Assembly (NCBI RefSeq): GCF_000876015.1
Contig: NZ_BBQM01000011.1
Span: forward strand, 186,001 to 250,000
Length of the DNA: 64,000 nt
From: Cupriavidus basilensis
GTDB lineage: Bacteria > Pseudomonadota > Gammaproteobacteria > Burkholderiales > Burkholderiaceae
Direction: 5' to 3'
The position numbers and the translations under genes are program-made. Positions 48,689 through 58,163 of this stretch are shown here, in pieces; position 1 is the first letter of the stretch; each line of letters starts with the position of its first letter. The notes beneath the pieces were generated by a model. The model had not been told where the DNA came from. It did no database searches and saw only the letters and a list, made by a program, of their open reading frames with translations.

Positions 48689-49876
48689 TCAGGCTGCCCT
48701 GGCCTGCGGCGCCTGCTTGGCGATGGCCTCGCGGAACAGCGTGCCGAGGATGGCCACGCCCTGCTCGATGCGCTCCGGCGCCACCGTCACGAAGGCCAGG
48801 CGCAGCGCGTTGCGGCGCGGGTTGCTGGCGTAGAACGGCGCGCCCGGCACGTAGGCCACGTTGCGCTTGACCGCTTCCTGCAGGATCTCCATGCTGTCCA
48901 GCCCTTCGGGCAGCTCCATCCAGATGAACATGCCGCCTTCCGGCGCGTTCCAGCTCACGCCCTCGGGCATGTGGCGCGCGAGCGAGTCCAGCATGGCCTG
49001 GCATTGCGCGGCGTAGAGCGTGCGGATGGTGGGGATGTGCGAATCCAGCAGGCCGTCGCGCACCACCTCGAACGCCAGGCGCTGCGTGAAGCTCGGCGTG
49101 TGCAGGTCCGAGGCCTGCTTGGCCTGGCACAGCTTGAAGTGCAGGTCGGGCGGGGCGATCACGTAGCCCAGGCGCAGGCCGGGGGCCAGGATCTTGGAGA
49201 ACGAGCCCATGTAGATCACGCCGTCCGGGTTCATCGAAAGCAGGCTCGGCAGCTGGTCGCCGCGGTAGCTCAGTTCGCCGTAGGGATCGTCCTCGACCAG
49301 CAGCAGGCCCAGCTCGCGCGCGCGCGCCACCAGCGCCTGGCGGCGCTCCAGCGGCATGCGGCGGCCGGTCGGGTTCTGGAAGTTGGGCAGCGCGTACAGG
49401 AAGCGCGCGCCGGCGGTCAGCTCGGGCGTGAGCGCCTCGGGCAGCAGGCTCTTGTCGTCGCCCGGCACCGAGACGAACTCCGGCTCGAACAGCGAGAACG
49501 CCTGCAGCGCGCCGAGGTAGCTGGGCGTCTCCACCAGCACCGGGCTGCCCGGGTCGATCATCACCTTGGCGATCAGGTCCAGCGCCTGCTGCGAGCCGGT
49601 GGTGATCAGCACGCGCTCCACGCCCACGTTGTGGCGCCTGGCGACGAACTCGCGCAGCGGCATGTAGCCCTCGGTGGCGGCGTACTGCAGCGCGGCCTGC
49701 GGGTTGTCGGCGAAGATCCGGGCTACCGCCTGCTCCATCGCCGCTACCGGGAACGTGGCCGGGGAGGGCAGGCCGCCGGCGAAGGAAATGACTTCCGGAC
49801 GCTCGGTGACTTTCAGGATTTCGCGGATGGCCGAGCTGGTCAGAGCTTGTGCCCGGCGGGAGATGGCCCAGTTCAT
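48689..49876 (-). CDS. PLP-dependent aminotransferase, 2-aminoadipate (LysN) type
   Basis: 395-residue fold-type I aminotransferase. The PLP lysine is in MGSFSKILAPGLRLGY near residue 230; NFQNPTGRRMPLERR and VEDDPYGELSYRG give the cofactor-binding Asn and Asp-Tyr positions. The group includes 2-aminoadipate, valine and aromatic transaminases, so the substrate is uncertain. It has no DNA-binding domain, unlike the related MocR regulator at 54021. Last or second-last gene of a probable operon with cupin, RidA and two exporters. Confidence 0.88.
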   Translation of the reverse strand: MNWAISRRAQALTSSAIREILKVTERPEVISFAGGLPSPATFPVAAMEQAVARIFADNPQAALQYAATEGYMPLREFVARRHNVGVERVLITTGSQQALDLIAKVMIDPGSPVLVETPSYLGALQAFSLFEPEFVSVPGDDKSLLPEALTPELTAGARFLYALPNFQNPTGRRMPLERRQALVARARELGLLLVEDDPYGELSYRGDQLPSLLSMNPDGVIYMGSFSKILAPGLRLGYVIAPPDLHFKLCQAKQASDLHTPSFTQRLAFEVVRDGLLDSHIPTIRTLYAAQCQAMLDSLARHMPEGVSWNAPEGGMFIWMELPEGLDSMEILQEAVKRNVAYVPGAPFYASNPRRNALRLAFVTVAPERIEQGVAILGTLFREAIAKQAPQARAA

Positions 49877-49918
49877 GATGGTCTCTTGGTATGGGTATGG
49901 GAGTCGGGCGCGCCCGAC

Positions 49919-50248
49919 TCAGTCAACGATAAAAAGCCGCGCGCCGGTCGGCGTGGACGAACGGTGCGGCTCGGCCTGGTCGGCGACCTGGTAGCTCGTG
50001 CCCGCGCGGAGCACGAACTGCCGGCCGTCTTCCAGCTCGGTATGCAGCTCGCCGTCCAGCACGAACAGGATGTGGCCCTTGGTGCACCAGTGGTCGGCGA
50101 GATAACCGGCAGAATACTCCACCATGCGCACTCGGATATCGCCGAACTGGCGGGTGCGCCAGAGGGCTTCGCCGGTCTCGCCCGGGTGGCGGGTCGGGGC
50201 GACGGCGGACCAGTCGGTGGTGCCGAACGGCAGGTTGTCGATGCGCAT
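49919..50248 (-). CDS. Small DHCW-type cupin protein
   Basis: 109-residue single cupin. GYLADHWCTKGHILFVLDGEL near the middle (core DHWCTKGHILFVLDGEL) and a late GTSYQVADQAEPHRSS form the barrel; the His residues could bind a metal. The DHCW cupin family has no assigned reaction. Located 42 bp upstream of the aminotransferase start in the same direction, so it may act on an intermediate or sense a ligand of the operon. Confidence 0.8.
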   Translation of the reverse strand: MRIDNLPFGTTDWSAVAPTRHPGETGEALWRTRQFGDIRVRMVEYSAGYLADHWCTKGHILFVLDGELHTELEDGRQFVLRAGTSYQVADQAEPHRSSTPTGARLFIVD

Positions 50249-50326
50249 GGGAAAGGCGGGGGTTCGTTTGTCTGTCGTGGCGGGCCGGCCGCGCGGGATG
50301 CCGCGCGCCGGCCCGGTGGCCGGGGC

Positions 50327-50782
50327 TTACTTGACCTCGACGATCAGTTCGATCTCGACGCAGGCGCCGAGCGGGATCTGCGCCACGCCGAAGGCGCTGC
50401 GGGCATGCTTGCCGGCGTCGCCGAACACTTCGACGAGGAACTCCGAGGCGCCGTTGGTCACCAGGTGCTGCTCGGTGAATTCCAGCGTGGAGTTGACCAG
50501 GCTCATCAGCTTGACGACGCGGGTGACGCGGTTCAGGTCGCCGAGGTGCGCGTGCAGCGTGGCCAGCAGGTCGATGGCGATGGCGCGCGCGGCGGCCTTG
50601 CCGTCTTCGGTGGTGAGGTCCTTGCCGAGCTTGCCGGCCCACGGCTTGCCGTCCTTGCGCGCGATGTGGCCGGAAAGGAATACGGTGTTGCCGGTCTGGG
50701 CGGCCATCACGTAGGCGGCGGCGGGGGCGCCGGCGCCGGGCAGTTCGATGCCGAGGCGGGCAAGGGTGTCGTAGACGGACAT
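50327..50782 (-). CDS. RidA-family enamine/imine deaminase-like protein
   Basis: 151-residue member of the RidA/YjgF superfamily, of the longer YjgH/YoaB-like type (TVFLSGHIARKDGKPWAGKLG and FGVAQIPLGACVEIELIVE). RidA proper uses an Arg to hydrolyse reactive 2-aminoacrylate; here the equivalent end reads GACVEIEL, so the classic Arg is not obvious and activity may differ. AGGAGA lies just upstream of the ATG. It is 11 bp after the EamA gene. Presence beside an aminotransferase fits removal of PLP-enzyme by-products. Confidence 0.85.
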   Translation of the reverse strand: MSVYDTLARLGIELPGAGAPAAAYVMAAQTGNTVFLSGHIARKDGKPWAGKLGKDLTTEDGKAAARAIAIDLLATLHAHLGDLNRVTRVVKLMSLVNSTLEFTEQHLVTNGASEFLVEVFGDAGKHARSAFGVAQIPLGACVEIELIVEVK

Positions 50783-50793
50783 AAGGTCTCCTG

Positions 50794-51798
50794 TCAGTGG
50801 GGTCGTCCCGGAGGGATGGGGTGGAGTTCTTCGGCGGCGGGCGCGGGCACGGGACCAGCGGGGGCGCTGCGCACGGCGGTACGGCGGCCCGCGGCAACCA
50901 CGCCGATCACCGCCACCGCGAAGGCGAGGGTGGCGGCGTCGAGCGGCTCGGCCAGCATCAGGGCGCCGCCCGCCAGCGTGAGGAACGGCTGCAGCAATTG
51001 TATCTGGCCCACGCGCGCCACGCCGCCTTTTGCGAGCCCGGCGTACCAGAACAGGAAGCCGACGAACATCGAGAACACCGACACATAGCCCACGCCGAGC
51101 CACGCGCGCGGCGAGGCGGCGGCGATCTGCCCGGCATGCGCGAGCGCCAGCCAGGCCACCAGCGGCAGCAGCGCCGGCATCGACACCGCCAGCGCCCAAC
51201 TGATGGTCTCCTGCCCGCCCAGCTCGCGCGACAGCTTGCCGCCTTCGGCATAGCCCAGCGCGCCGAGCACCATCGCGGCGAACAGCAGCCAGTCGGCGTG
51301 CTGGAGCCCGCCGGCGCCCTGCCACAGCGCGAAGGCCACCACCAGCGCGCTGCCCGCCGCGGCCGACAGCCAGAAGCCCGCCGACGGGCGCTCGCGCCCG
51401 AACCACGCGGCGAACACGGCGGTGGCCAGCGGCAGCAGGCCGGTGATGATGGCGCCGTGCCCGGCCGGCACCTCGCGCATGGCCAGCGAGGAAAACAGCG
51501 GAAAGCCCACCACCACGCCGAGCGCGGTCACGGCCAGCCGCCACCACTGGCTGCCGCGCGGGCGGCGCGCGGCGGCGAAGGCCCCGCGCTGCCACAGCAG
51601 CAACAGCGCCAGCACGCCGGCCACCACGGCGCGGCCCAGCGCGACCAGGGTGGCATCGAGCTCCGCCACCGCCATGCGGGTAAACGGCAGCGTCTGGCTG
51701 AACACGGCCACGCCGACGAAGCCCAGCAGCATGCCGCCGCCGTGGCCGGCGTGCGGGGCCGCGCCGGGGCGGGGCAGGGAGGCGGATCGGGTCGTCAT
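50794..51798 (-). CDS. EamA/DMT-family transporter
   Basis: 334-residue protein with ten hydrophobic helices in two EamA repeats (VFSQTLPFTRMAVAELDATL and VFSMFVGFLFWYAGLAKGG). Family members usually export amino acids or other metabolites. Starts nine bases after the LysE-type gene and precedes RidA by 11 bases, so all are likely on one transcript. Confidence 0.87.
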   Translation of the reverse strand: MTTRSASLPRPGAAPHAGHGGGMLLGFVGVAVFSQTLPFTRMAVAELDATLVALGRAVVAGVLALLLLWQRGAFAAARRPRGSQWWRLAVTALGVVVGFPLFSSLAMREVPAGHGAIITGLLPLATAVFAAWFGRERPSAGFWLSAAAGSALVVAFALWQGAGGLQHADWLLFAAMVLGALGYAEGGKLSRELGGQETISWALAVSMPALLPLVAWLALAHAGQIAAASPRAWLGVGYVSVFSMFVGFLFWYAGLAKGGVARVGQIQLLQPFLTLAGGALMLAEPLDAATLAFAVAVIGVVAAGRRTAVRSAPAGPVPAPAAEELHPIPPGRPH

Positions 51799-51807
51799 CG
51801 CGATACC

Positions 51808-52461
51808 TCAGTGAGACATGGGGCCGCCGGACCGCGCGATCCACAGCGCGGTCAGCGCCAGCGCCAGCCCCATCGCGCGGTTGAACCAGCGGATGCGGTC
51901 GCCAACCTGCAGCCAGTGCCGCAGGCCGGCGCCGAGCGCGCCGTACACGCCGTTGCTGACGAAGCCGAACACGGCGAACACCGCGCACATCAGCAGCACC
52001 CGGCGCAGCGGCGACTGCGCGCCGGCCATGTAGGAGGCGGCCGTGGCCAGCGCCAGCATCCACGCCTTGATGTTGGCGTATTGCAGGATCACCGACTGCC
52101 ACACCGACAGCGGGCGCAGCACCTGCTTGTCGGCCAGCGCGGCGCTGCGCGCCAGCCGCAGCGCCAGCCACAGCAGGTACAGCACGCCCGCCGCGCGCAC
52201 CAGCAGCCCCAGCGCCGGGCTGGCCAGCACCAGCGCGCCCACGCCGGCGGCGCACAGCGCCACGATGCTGGCAAAGCCGAAGGCCACGCCCACGCAGTGC
52301 GGCAGCGTGGCACGCAGGCCGAAGTTGGCGCCGGTGACGGCGGCGATGGTGGTGTTGGGGCCGGGCGTGAAGGCGCCCACCGCCAGCAGCGTGAGCAGCG
52401 CGGCGAACTGCGCCATCGACAGCCCGGCCAGCAAGTCCGGGCCCGCGAGCGCGCCCGTCAT
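51808..52461 (-). CDS. LysE/RhtB-family exporter
   Basis: 217-residue exporter with six hydrophobic segments and the signature AVGAFTPGPNTTIAAVTGAN near residue 27 and NIKAWMLALATAASY near 130. Its ATG overlaps the AlaX stop by four bases. A second amino-acid exporter (EamA) follows directly. It is distinct in sequence from the LysE-type gene at 47229. Confidence 0.88.
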   Translation of the reverse strand: MTGALAGPDLLAGLSMAQFAALLTLLAVGAFTPGPNTTIAAVTGANFGLRATLPHCVGVAFGFASIVALCAAGVGALVLASPALGLLVRAAGVLYLLWLALRLARSAALADKQVLRPLSVWQSVILQYANIKAWMLALATAASYMAGAQSPLRRVLLMCAVFAVFGFVSNGVYGALGAGLRHWLQVGDRIRWFNRAMGLALALTALWIARSGGPMSH

Positions 52462-53177
52462 GCCGCGAACTGCACCACCACGCGGCGGTTGGTGCGGCTC
52501 TTCTTTTCGATCTTGGTCACGACCACCGCGCCGATCTCGCCGGTGGCGGCCACGTGCGTGCCGCCGCACGGCTGGCGGTCCACGCCGGGAATCTCGATGA
52601 TGCGGATGGCGCCGCTGCCGGCCGGCGGCGCCGCGCCCACGGTGCGCACCAGTTCCGGCTGGGCGGCCAGCTCCGCGGGCGTGATGAGGTCGATGCGCAC
52701 GCGGCTGTCGGCGCCGATCAGCGCGTTGAGCCGCTCGGTCAGATCGCCCTTGTCGAGCGTCGATTCGGGCAGGTCGAAGTCGATGCGCGCCGAGTCCGGC
52801 GAGATGCCGCAGCCGGTCACGGGCACCGGGATCAGCGAGCCCAGCAGGTGCAGGCAGGTATGCAGGCGCATCAGGCGGTGGCGGCGCTCCCAGTCGATGG
52901 CGACGGCGACGATGTCGCCCGGCTCGGGCAGCGCCGAGCCCGGCGCCGGCACGTGCAGGATGCGGCTGCGGTCCGGCGAGTAGATGGTCTCCAGCAGCGC
53001 GACGGTGGCGCCGTTGGCCAGCCGGAGCGTGCCGGTGTCCCCCGCCTGGCCGCCGCTGCGGGCATAGCACACGGTCTGGTCGAGCTCGATGCCCTCGGCG
53101 TGCACGGCCACCACGGTGGCGGTGCAGTTGCCGAGATAGGCGTCGTCGTCGAAGCGTTTGCGGGTGGTGGGGGGCAT
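52458..53177 (-). CDS. Stand-alone alanyl-tRNA editing protein (AlaX)
   Basis: 239-residue trans-editing hydrolase that removes serine or glycine from mischarged tRNA(Ala). The zinc site consists of HTCLH near residue 105 and CGGTH near 208; GGQAGDTG is the conserved N-terminal glycine motif. The length fits AlaX-M/type II. Coupling to LysE and EamA exporters suggests the operon copes with excess or unusual amino acids, which is inference. Confidence 0.92.
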   Translation of the reverse strand: MPPTTRKRFDDDAYLGNCTATVVAVHAEGIELDQTVCYARSGGQAGDTGTLRLANGATVALLETIYSPDRSRILHVPAPGSALPEPGDIVAVAIDWERRHRLMRLHTCLHLLGSLIPVPVTGCGISPDSARIDFDLPESTLDKGDLTERLNALIGADSRVRIDLITPAELAAQPELVRTVGAAPPAGSGAIRIIEIPGVDRQPCGGTHVAATGEIGAVVVTKIEKKSRTNRRVVVQFAA

Positions 53178-53220
53178 GGCTCAAATCTCCTGCGGTCGTT
53201 GTTCTTGTGGTGAATGCGGT

Positions 53221-53250
53221 ACTGCCGGTACTGCCGGTGTTGCCGCCGGT
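53221..53250. repeat. Short direct repeat ACTGCCGGT
   Basis: Two exact copies and a degenerate GTTGCCGCCGGT, in the gap between the VOC gene and AlaX. Confidence 0.7.
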
Positions 53251-53252
53251 GC

Positions 53253-53936
53253 TCAGCGCAGCGTGCGCACGCCGTCCGGCGTCTCGATCTCGGCGCTCAG
53301 CTCGGCTTTGTCGCCGGGCTCCAGCGCGATCAGCGCGCCGCCGCCCAGCCATTGCAGCGCGCGCCCGAGCCGCGCCGCCTGCGGATGGCGCCCGCGCAGC
53401 GCGCGCAGGGCCAGGCCCTGGCCGGGCAGCCGCGCGGACGGATGGAGCGGCACGTCCCACTGGATCAGCGTGGGCAGCACGCCGTCGCCGGCCACGGCCG
53501 GGCCGTCCTCGTCGGCGGGCCAGCCGGGCAGGCTGCCGTCCTCGGGCACCGTGATGCGCCAGCGCAGGTCGCCGCGTGTCATCGGGATCACCGGGGCGAT
53601 GCGCGCCGGGTACTGCGACTGCCACAGCGACAGGTCGGCCGGGCGCGCCACGCGCGCCGCCCAGTTCAGCAGGAACGGGCCCCCGCGCAGGCGCGCCTGG
53701 ACCGCCTCGCCGTCCAGGCCGAACCAGCGCGGGCGCGCCGGCGCCGGCGCCGCGGGGTCGATGGCGATGATTTCCAGGTAGATCCCGCCGAACAGGCCGA
53801 GCAGGCGGTTGTGCGTGCCCATGCCGGGATGGGCGCCACCCGGCTGCGCCGGCACGCCCAGCGCCTCGGCGACATGCTGCGCGCCCGCCTCGAGCGTGGC
53901 GGCGGCGATCACGAGATGGTCGAGAGCTAGCGTCAT
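53253..53936 (-). CDS. VOC/glyoxalase-like domain protein
   Basis: 227-residue protein with a glyoxalase-like domain (LALDHLVIAAATLEAGAQHV at the start; GMGTHNRLLGLFGGIYLEII supplies His and Glu ligands). The C-terminal part repeats the fold weakly. Substrate unknown. It starts the minus-strand run that ends with the aminotransferase, and it is divergent from the MocR regulator across 84 bp that hold repeated TACAGT sites. Confidence 0.83.
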   Translation of the reverse strand: MTLALDHLVIAAATLEAGAQHVAEALGVPAQPGGAHPGMGTHNRLLGLFGGIYLEIIAIDPAAPAPARPRWFGLDGEAVQARLRGGPFLLNWAARVARPADLSLWQSQYPARIAPVIPMTRGDLRWRITVPEDGSLPGWPADEDGPAVAGDGVLPTLIQWDVPLHPSARLPGQGLALRALRGRHPQAARLGRALQWLGGGALIALEPGDKAELSAEIETPDGVRTLR

Positions 53937-53963
53937 TGTGTGTTGATGGTAGTGAAGGTTGTC

Positions 53964-54006
53964 GGTACAGTACCTATACAGTTATGCAGATCATTCACAG
54001 TACAGT
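53964..54006. promoter_or_regulatory. Candidate MocR operator: TACAGT repeats and GGTAC-A-GTACC palindrome
   Basis: TACAGT occurs at 53966, 53977 (11 bp apart, one helical turn) and 54001. The first lies inside the perfect palindrome GGTACAGTACC (53964-53974). MocR-type regulators are known to bind direct repeats with an inverted element in divergent promoters. Confidence 0.6.
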
Positions 54007-54020
54007 GGCGGGAGCACGAC

Positions 54021-55538
54021 ATGAACAGCGACGACCTGGCCGCGCCGGGCCTCAAGGATAAGGCAGGCGCCGCCGCCGGGGGCGTGACGGCCGAGGCGCC
54101 GCGCCCGCTGCGCCTGGTGCCGCCGCCGACCGAGCGCATGCCCAGCCCGGTGCCGTCGGCGCAGATGACGCTGGTGGAGCAGTTGACCGAGTGGGCGCGG
54201 CTGCGCATCGACGAGCGCATCTTCCGCGCCGGCATGCGCATGCCCTCGATCCGCCAGCTGGCGCAGGACAAGGGCATTTCCCGCTTCACCGTGGTGGAAG
54301 CCTACGAGCGGCTGGTGGCGCTGGGCTATCTGGAGTCGCGCCGCGGCTCCGGCTTCTACGTGCGCGAGCGCACCCCGCAGGCGCCGGCGGTGGCGCCGGT
54401 GGCCACCGGCTCGCGCAATATCGACGTGACCTGGCTGCTGCGCAGCATGTATCACTCGAGCGAGCCGCACAAGTCGCCCGGCCAGGGTTTCCTGCCCAAC
54501 GACTGGCTCGACGGCGAGCTGGTCGCCAGCGCGCTGCGCGGGCTGGGCCGCCAGCCGGGCAGCCATTTCCTGGTCAGCGGCACGCCGCAGGGCTTCCTGC
54601 CGCTGCGCCAGCAGTTGCGCAACCGCCTGGCCGAGCTGGAGATCGGCGCCGCGCCCGAGCAGATCGTGCTGACCTCGGGCATCACCCAGGCGCTCGACCT
54701 GATCGCCCGGCTCTACCTGCGCGCCGGCGACGCGGTGCTGGTGGGCGACCCGGCCTGGTTCGTGATGTTCGGCCGTTTCGCCGCGCAGGGCGCGCAGCTG
54801 ATCGGCATGCCCTACACCGCCGAAGGCCCGGACCTGGAGGCGCTGGAGCGCATCCTGCAGGCGCGCCGGCCGCGCCTGATGGTGATCAACTCGGTGCTGC
54901 ACAACCCGACCGGCACCTCGCTGTCGGCGGCCAAGGCCTTTCAACTGCTGCGGCTGGCCGAGCAGTACGACCTGCTGATCGTCGAGGACGACATCTACTG
55001 CGACCTGTGCCCGCCCGGCCATGCGGCCACGCGGCTGGCCAGCCTGGACCAGCTGCGCCGCGTGATCTACCTCGGCAGTTTTTCCAAGACGCTGGCCGCC
55101 AACCTGCGCGTGGGCTTCATCGCCGCGCACCCGGAGACCGCCGCCAGCCTGACCGACAGCAAGCTGCTGGCCGGCCTGGCCTCGCCGGAAATCAACGAGC
55201 GTGTGCTCTACAAGGTGCTTACCGAAGGCCACTACCGCAAGCACGTGGAGCGCGTGCGCGCGCGCCTGGACCGCGCTCGCGACGACACCCGCCGCACGCT
55301 GGAACGCATGGGCCTGGCGCTGTTCCCGGGCCAGCACGCCGGCATGTACCTGTGGGCCGACACCGGGCGCGACACCAACGCCATCGCCACCGCCGGGCAC
55401 GAGGAAGGCTACCTGTTCGCGCCCGGCAGCCTGTTCTCGCCGTCGCAGATGCCCTCGGGCTGGATGCGCTTCAACGTCGCCAGCAGCCAGGACGCGGGCA
55501 TGCTGGCCTTCCTGGCGCGCCAGCTCGAGCGCCGCTAG
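54021..55538 (+). CDS. MocR/PdxR-type transcriptional regulator (GntR-aminotransferase fusion)
   Basis: 505-residue regulator. A variable lead of about 45 residues is followed by a GntR winged HTH (about 55-125: [40 protein letters not shown]) and a fold-type I aminotransferase domain (about 170-505) with the PLP lysine in [15 protein letters not shown]. Such proteins sense PLP or a PLP-amino acid adduct. GGGAG lies 6 bases before the ATG at 54021. It is divergent from the VOC-AlaX-LysE-EamA-RidA-cupin-aminotransferase run, its likely target. Confidence 0.9.
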   Translation: MNSDDLAAPGLKDKAGAAAGGVTAEAPRPLRLVPPPTERMPSPVPSAQMTLVEQLTEWARLRIDERIFRAGMRMPSIRQLAQDKGISRFTVVEAYERLVALGYLESRRGSGFYVRERTPQAPAVAPVATGSRNIDVTWLLRSMYHSSEPHKSPGQGFLPNDWLDGELVASALRGLGRQPGSHFLVSGTPQGFLPLRQQLRNRLAELEIGAAPEQIVLTSGITQALDLIARLYLRAGDAVLVGDPAWFVMFGRFAAQGAQLIGMPYTAEGPDLEALERILQARRPRLMVINSVLHNPTGTSLSAAKAFQLLRLAEQYDLLIVEDDIYCDLCPPGHAATRLASLDQLRRVIYLGSFSKTLAANLRVGFIAAHPETAASLTDSKLLAGLASPEINERVLYKVLTEGHYRKHVERVRARLDRARDDTRRTLERMGLALFPGQHAGMYLWADTGRDTNAIATAGHEEGYLFAPGSLFSPSQMPSGWMRFNVASSQDAGMLAFLARQLERR

Positions 55539-55543
55539 CCGCA

Positions 55544-55572
55544 CTTGAAATCCGGGCCCCGCGCCCCTATGT
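55544..55572 (+). promoter_or_regulatory. Sigma-32 heat-shock promoter of htpG
   Basis: CTTGAAA at 55544-55550 and CCCCTATGT at 55564-55572 with a 13-bp spacer, matching the heat-shock consensus CTTGAAA...CCCCATNT, about 90 bp before htpG. Confidence 0.85.
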
Positions 55573-55630
55573 TCCGGGACACCGCCCCGGCGCCAGCGCG
55601 CCGCGGCCAGGGAACCGGATTCCCGTTCCA

Positions 55631-55657
55631 GCCAAGTCAGCCAAGTTAGCCAAGAGG
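55631..55657. repeat. 9-bp tandem repeat GCCAAGTNA, three copies
   Basis: GCCAAGTCA, GCCAAGTTA, GCCAAGAGG immediately before the htpG start; the third unit merges into the AGAGGAGA ribosome site. Confidence 0.85.
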
Positions 55658-55663
55658 AGAACC

Positions 55664-57577
55664 ATGACCGCACCGCACGAGACGATGAGCTTCCAGGCGG
55701 AAGTGAAGCAATTGCTGCACCTGATGATCCACTCGCTGTACAGCAACAAGGAAATCTTCCTGCGCGAGCTGATCTCCAATGCTTCGGACGCCACCGACAA
55801 GCTGCGCTTCGAGGCGATCGCCAACCCGGCCCTGCTCGAGAACGACGCCGACCTCGCCATCCGCATCGAGGCGGACGCCAAGGCCCGCACGCTGAAGATC
55901 ACCGACAACGGCATCGGCATGAGCCGCGACGAGGCTATCCGCAACCTCGGCACCATCGCCCGCTCGGGCACCAAGGAATTCTTCCAGCAGCTCTCCGGCG
56001 ACCAGCAGAAGGACGCCGCGCTGATCGGCCAGTTCGGCGTGGGCTTCTACTCGGCCTTCATCGTCGCCGACAAGGTCACGGTGGAAACGCGCCGCGCCGG
56101 CCTGCCCGCGAGCGAGGCGGTGCGCTGGGAAAGCGCCGGCGACGGCGAGTTCAGCGTGGACGCCATCGACCGCGCCGAGCGCGGCTCCACCATCACGCTG
56201 CACCTGCGCGAAGGCGAGGACGATTTCCTCTCCGCGTGGAAGCTCAAGGGCATCATCCAGAAATACTCGGACCACATCTCGCTGCCGATCCGCATGCCCA
56301 AGGAAGTGTGGGACGCCGACACCAGCGCGTACAAGGAAACCGGCGAGTGGGAGAGCGTCAACCAGGCCAGCGCGCTGTGGACGCGCTCCAAGTCCGACAT
56401 CACCGACGAGCAGTACACCGCGTTCTACCAGCACATCTCGCACGACAACCAGGCCCCGCTGGCGTGGACCCACAACCGCGTCGAAGGCCGCAGCGAATAC
56501 ACCCAGCTGCTGTACGTGCCGGCGCGCGCGCCGTTCGACATGTTCGACCGCAACCACAAGGGCGGCCTCAAGCTCTACGTCAAGCGCGTGTTCATCATGG
56601 ACGAGGCCGAGCAGCTGCTGCCGTCCTACCTGCGCTTCGTCAAGGGCGTGGTGGATTCGGCCGACCTGCCGCTCAACGTGTCGCGCGAACTGCTGCAGGA
56701 AAGCCGCGACGTCAAGGCCATCCGCGAAGGCTGCACCAAGCGCGTGCTGTCGATGCTGGAGACGCTGGCCGACAGCGACGACGAAGCCGAACGCGTCAAG
56801 TACGCCACCTTCTGGGAGCAGTTCGGCCAGGTGCTCAAGGAAGGCCTGGGCGAGGACGCCGGCAACCTCGAGCGCATCGCCAAATTGCTGCGCTTCGCCT
56901 CCACGCACCAGGACAGCGCCGAGCAGAGCGTCGCGCTGGCCGCCTACGTGGGCCGCATGAAGGAAGGCCAGGACAAGATCTACTACGTCACGGCCGATAG
57001 CTGGGCCGCGGCCAAGTCCAGCCCGCACCTCGAAGTGTTCCGCAAGAAGAGCATCGAAGTGCTGCTGCTGACCGACCGCGTGGACGAATGGATGCTGTCC
57101 TTCCTGCGCGAGTTCGACGGCAAGGAACTGGTGTCGGTCGCGCGCGGCGACCTCGAGCTCGGCGCGCTGGCCGACGCCGACGAAAAGGCCGAGCAGGAGA
57201 AGGCCGAAGGCGACTGGAAGGAAGTGCTCGAACGCGCCAAGGCCGTGCTCGACGGCAAGGCCAAGGACGTGCGCGTGACGCTGCGCCTGACCGAATCGGC
57301 TTCGTGCCTGGTCTCCGACGAAGGCGACATGAGCGGCTACCTGCAGCGCCTGCTCAAGCAGGCCGGCCAGAAGGCGCCCGACGCCCAGCCCATCCTGGAG
57401 CTGAACCCGGACCACGCGCTGGTGCGCAAGCTGCGCGCGCTGGCCGAGGCCGGCCCCGCCGACGAAGCCTTCGGCGACCGCGTCCACGTGCTGTTCGACC
57501 AGGCCCTGCTGGCCGAAGGCGGCACGCTGGAAGATCCGTCGGCCTACGTGCGCCGCATCAACAAGCTGCTGGCCTGA
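55664..57577 (+). CDS. htpG: Chaperone protein HtpG (Hsp90)
   Basis: Bacterial Hsp90, a dimeric ATP-driven chaperone. The 637 residues start with [20 protein letters not shown] and keep the GHKL ATP site: [22 protein letters not shown] and [17 protein letters not shown]. The middle domain has [15 protein letters not shown]; the C-terminal dimer domain closes with [17 protein letters not shown] precedes the ATG. A sigma-32 promoter directs heat-shock expression. Codon use is core-like to the last base. Confidence 0.98.
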   Translation: MTAPHETMSFQAEVKQLLHLMIHSLYSNKEIFLRELISNASDATDKLRFEAIANPALLENDADLAIRIEADAKARTLKITDNGIGMSRDEAIRNLGTIARSGTKEFFQQLSGDQQKDAALIGQFGVGFYSAFIVADKVTVETRRAGLPASEAVRWESAGDGEFSVDAIDRAERGSTITLHLREGEDDFLSAWKLKGIIQKYSDHISLPIRMPKEVWDADTSAYKETGEWESVNQASALWTRSKSDITDEQYTAFYQHISHDNQAPLAWTHNRVEGRSEYTQLLYVPARAPFDMFDRNHKGGLKLYVKRVFIMDEAEQLLPSYLRFVKGVVDSADLPLNVSRELLQESRDVKAIREGCTKRVLSMLETLADSDDEAERVKYATFWEQFGQVLKEGLGEDAGNLERIAKLLRFASTHQDSAEQSVALAAYVGRMKEGQDKIYYVTADSWAAAKSSPHLEVFRKKSIEVLLLTDRVDEWMLSFLREFDGKELVSVARGDLELGALADADEKAEQEKAEGDWKEVLERAKAVLDGKAKDVRVTLRLTESASCLVSDEGDMSGYLQRLLKQAGQKAPDAQPILELNPDHALVRKLRALAEAGPADEAFGDRVHVLFDQALLAEGGTLEDPSAYVRRINKLLA

Positions 57578-57591
57578 CGGTCGGTCCCGGC

Positions 57592-57623
57592 CGCCCTCCC
57601 TTGCCGCGCGGGGGAGGGCGGCG
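57592..57623. terminator. GC-rich hairpin after htpG
   Basis: CCGCCCTCCC ... GGGAGGGCGG around a nine-base loop, without a T-tract; a distant relative of the CCCTCTCCC repeats elsewhere in the window. Confidence 0.5.
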
Positions 57624-57635
57624 TCTGCATCCGCG

Positions 57636-58163
57636 ATGACAGCACTCCCGCAACAGACAACGGCGCTCAAGCGCTGCTTCCCGCCCGTGGTCGACGCCGG
57701 CACGCGCGTGCTGATCCTGGGCAGCCTGCCGGGCGAGGCGTCGCTGGCGCAGGGGCAGTATTATGCGCATCGGCAGAATGCATTTTGGCGGTTGGTCGGC
57801 GACGTCCTCGGTGAGAATCTGGTTCACATGGGTTACGCCGCGCGATTGCAAACGCTTCTGGTGCATCACGTTGGTCTATGGGACGTCGTAGCTGAGGCCA
57901 AGCGGGAAGGCAGCTTGGACAGCAACATACGCGATCATGCTGGAAATGACCTAGTGGGTTTGGTCGAGTCGCTACCAAAGCTGAACGTAGTCGCGTTCAA
58001 TGGCGGTACGGCAGAGCGTATTGGTTTGAAGGCCCTCGGGCAGCGTGGTGGCAACCATCGCGTCGTCAGGCTTCCTTCGAGTAGTCCTGCCCATACTATG
58101 CCGTATTCGGAAAAACTGCGTGCTTGGCAGGAGCTGCGGATATGGTTGGCAAAGGCTCGTTGA
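57636..58163 (+). CDS. Mug-like DNA-deoxyinosine glycosylase, chimeric composition
   Basis: 175-residue uracil-DNA-glycosylase-superfamily protein of the DNA-deoxyinosine glycosylase family, which removes deaminated bases. It has the family start VLILGSLPGEASLAQGQYYAH, shown here as LILGSLPGEASLAQGQYYA, then NAFWRL, and the late SSSPAH. The protein is complete. The first ~40 codons use the GC-ending codons of the core genome; from about 57757 codon use switches to TTG, ATA, CTA, GGT and CGT, as in the region beyond. This suggests that an element inserted within the gene and supplied a replacement 3' part. Confidence 0.85.
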   Translation: MTALPQQTTALKRCFPPVVDAGTRVLILGSLPGEASLAQGQYYAHRQNAFWRLVGDVLGENLVHMGYAARLQTLLVHHVGLWDVVAEAKREGSLDSNIRDHAGNDLVGLVESLPKLNVVAFNGGTAERIGLKALGQRGGNHRVVRLPSSSPAHTMPYSEKLRAWQELRIWLAKAR

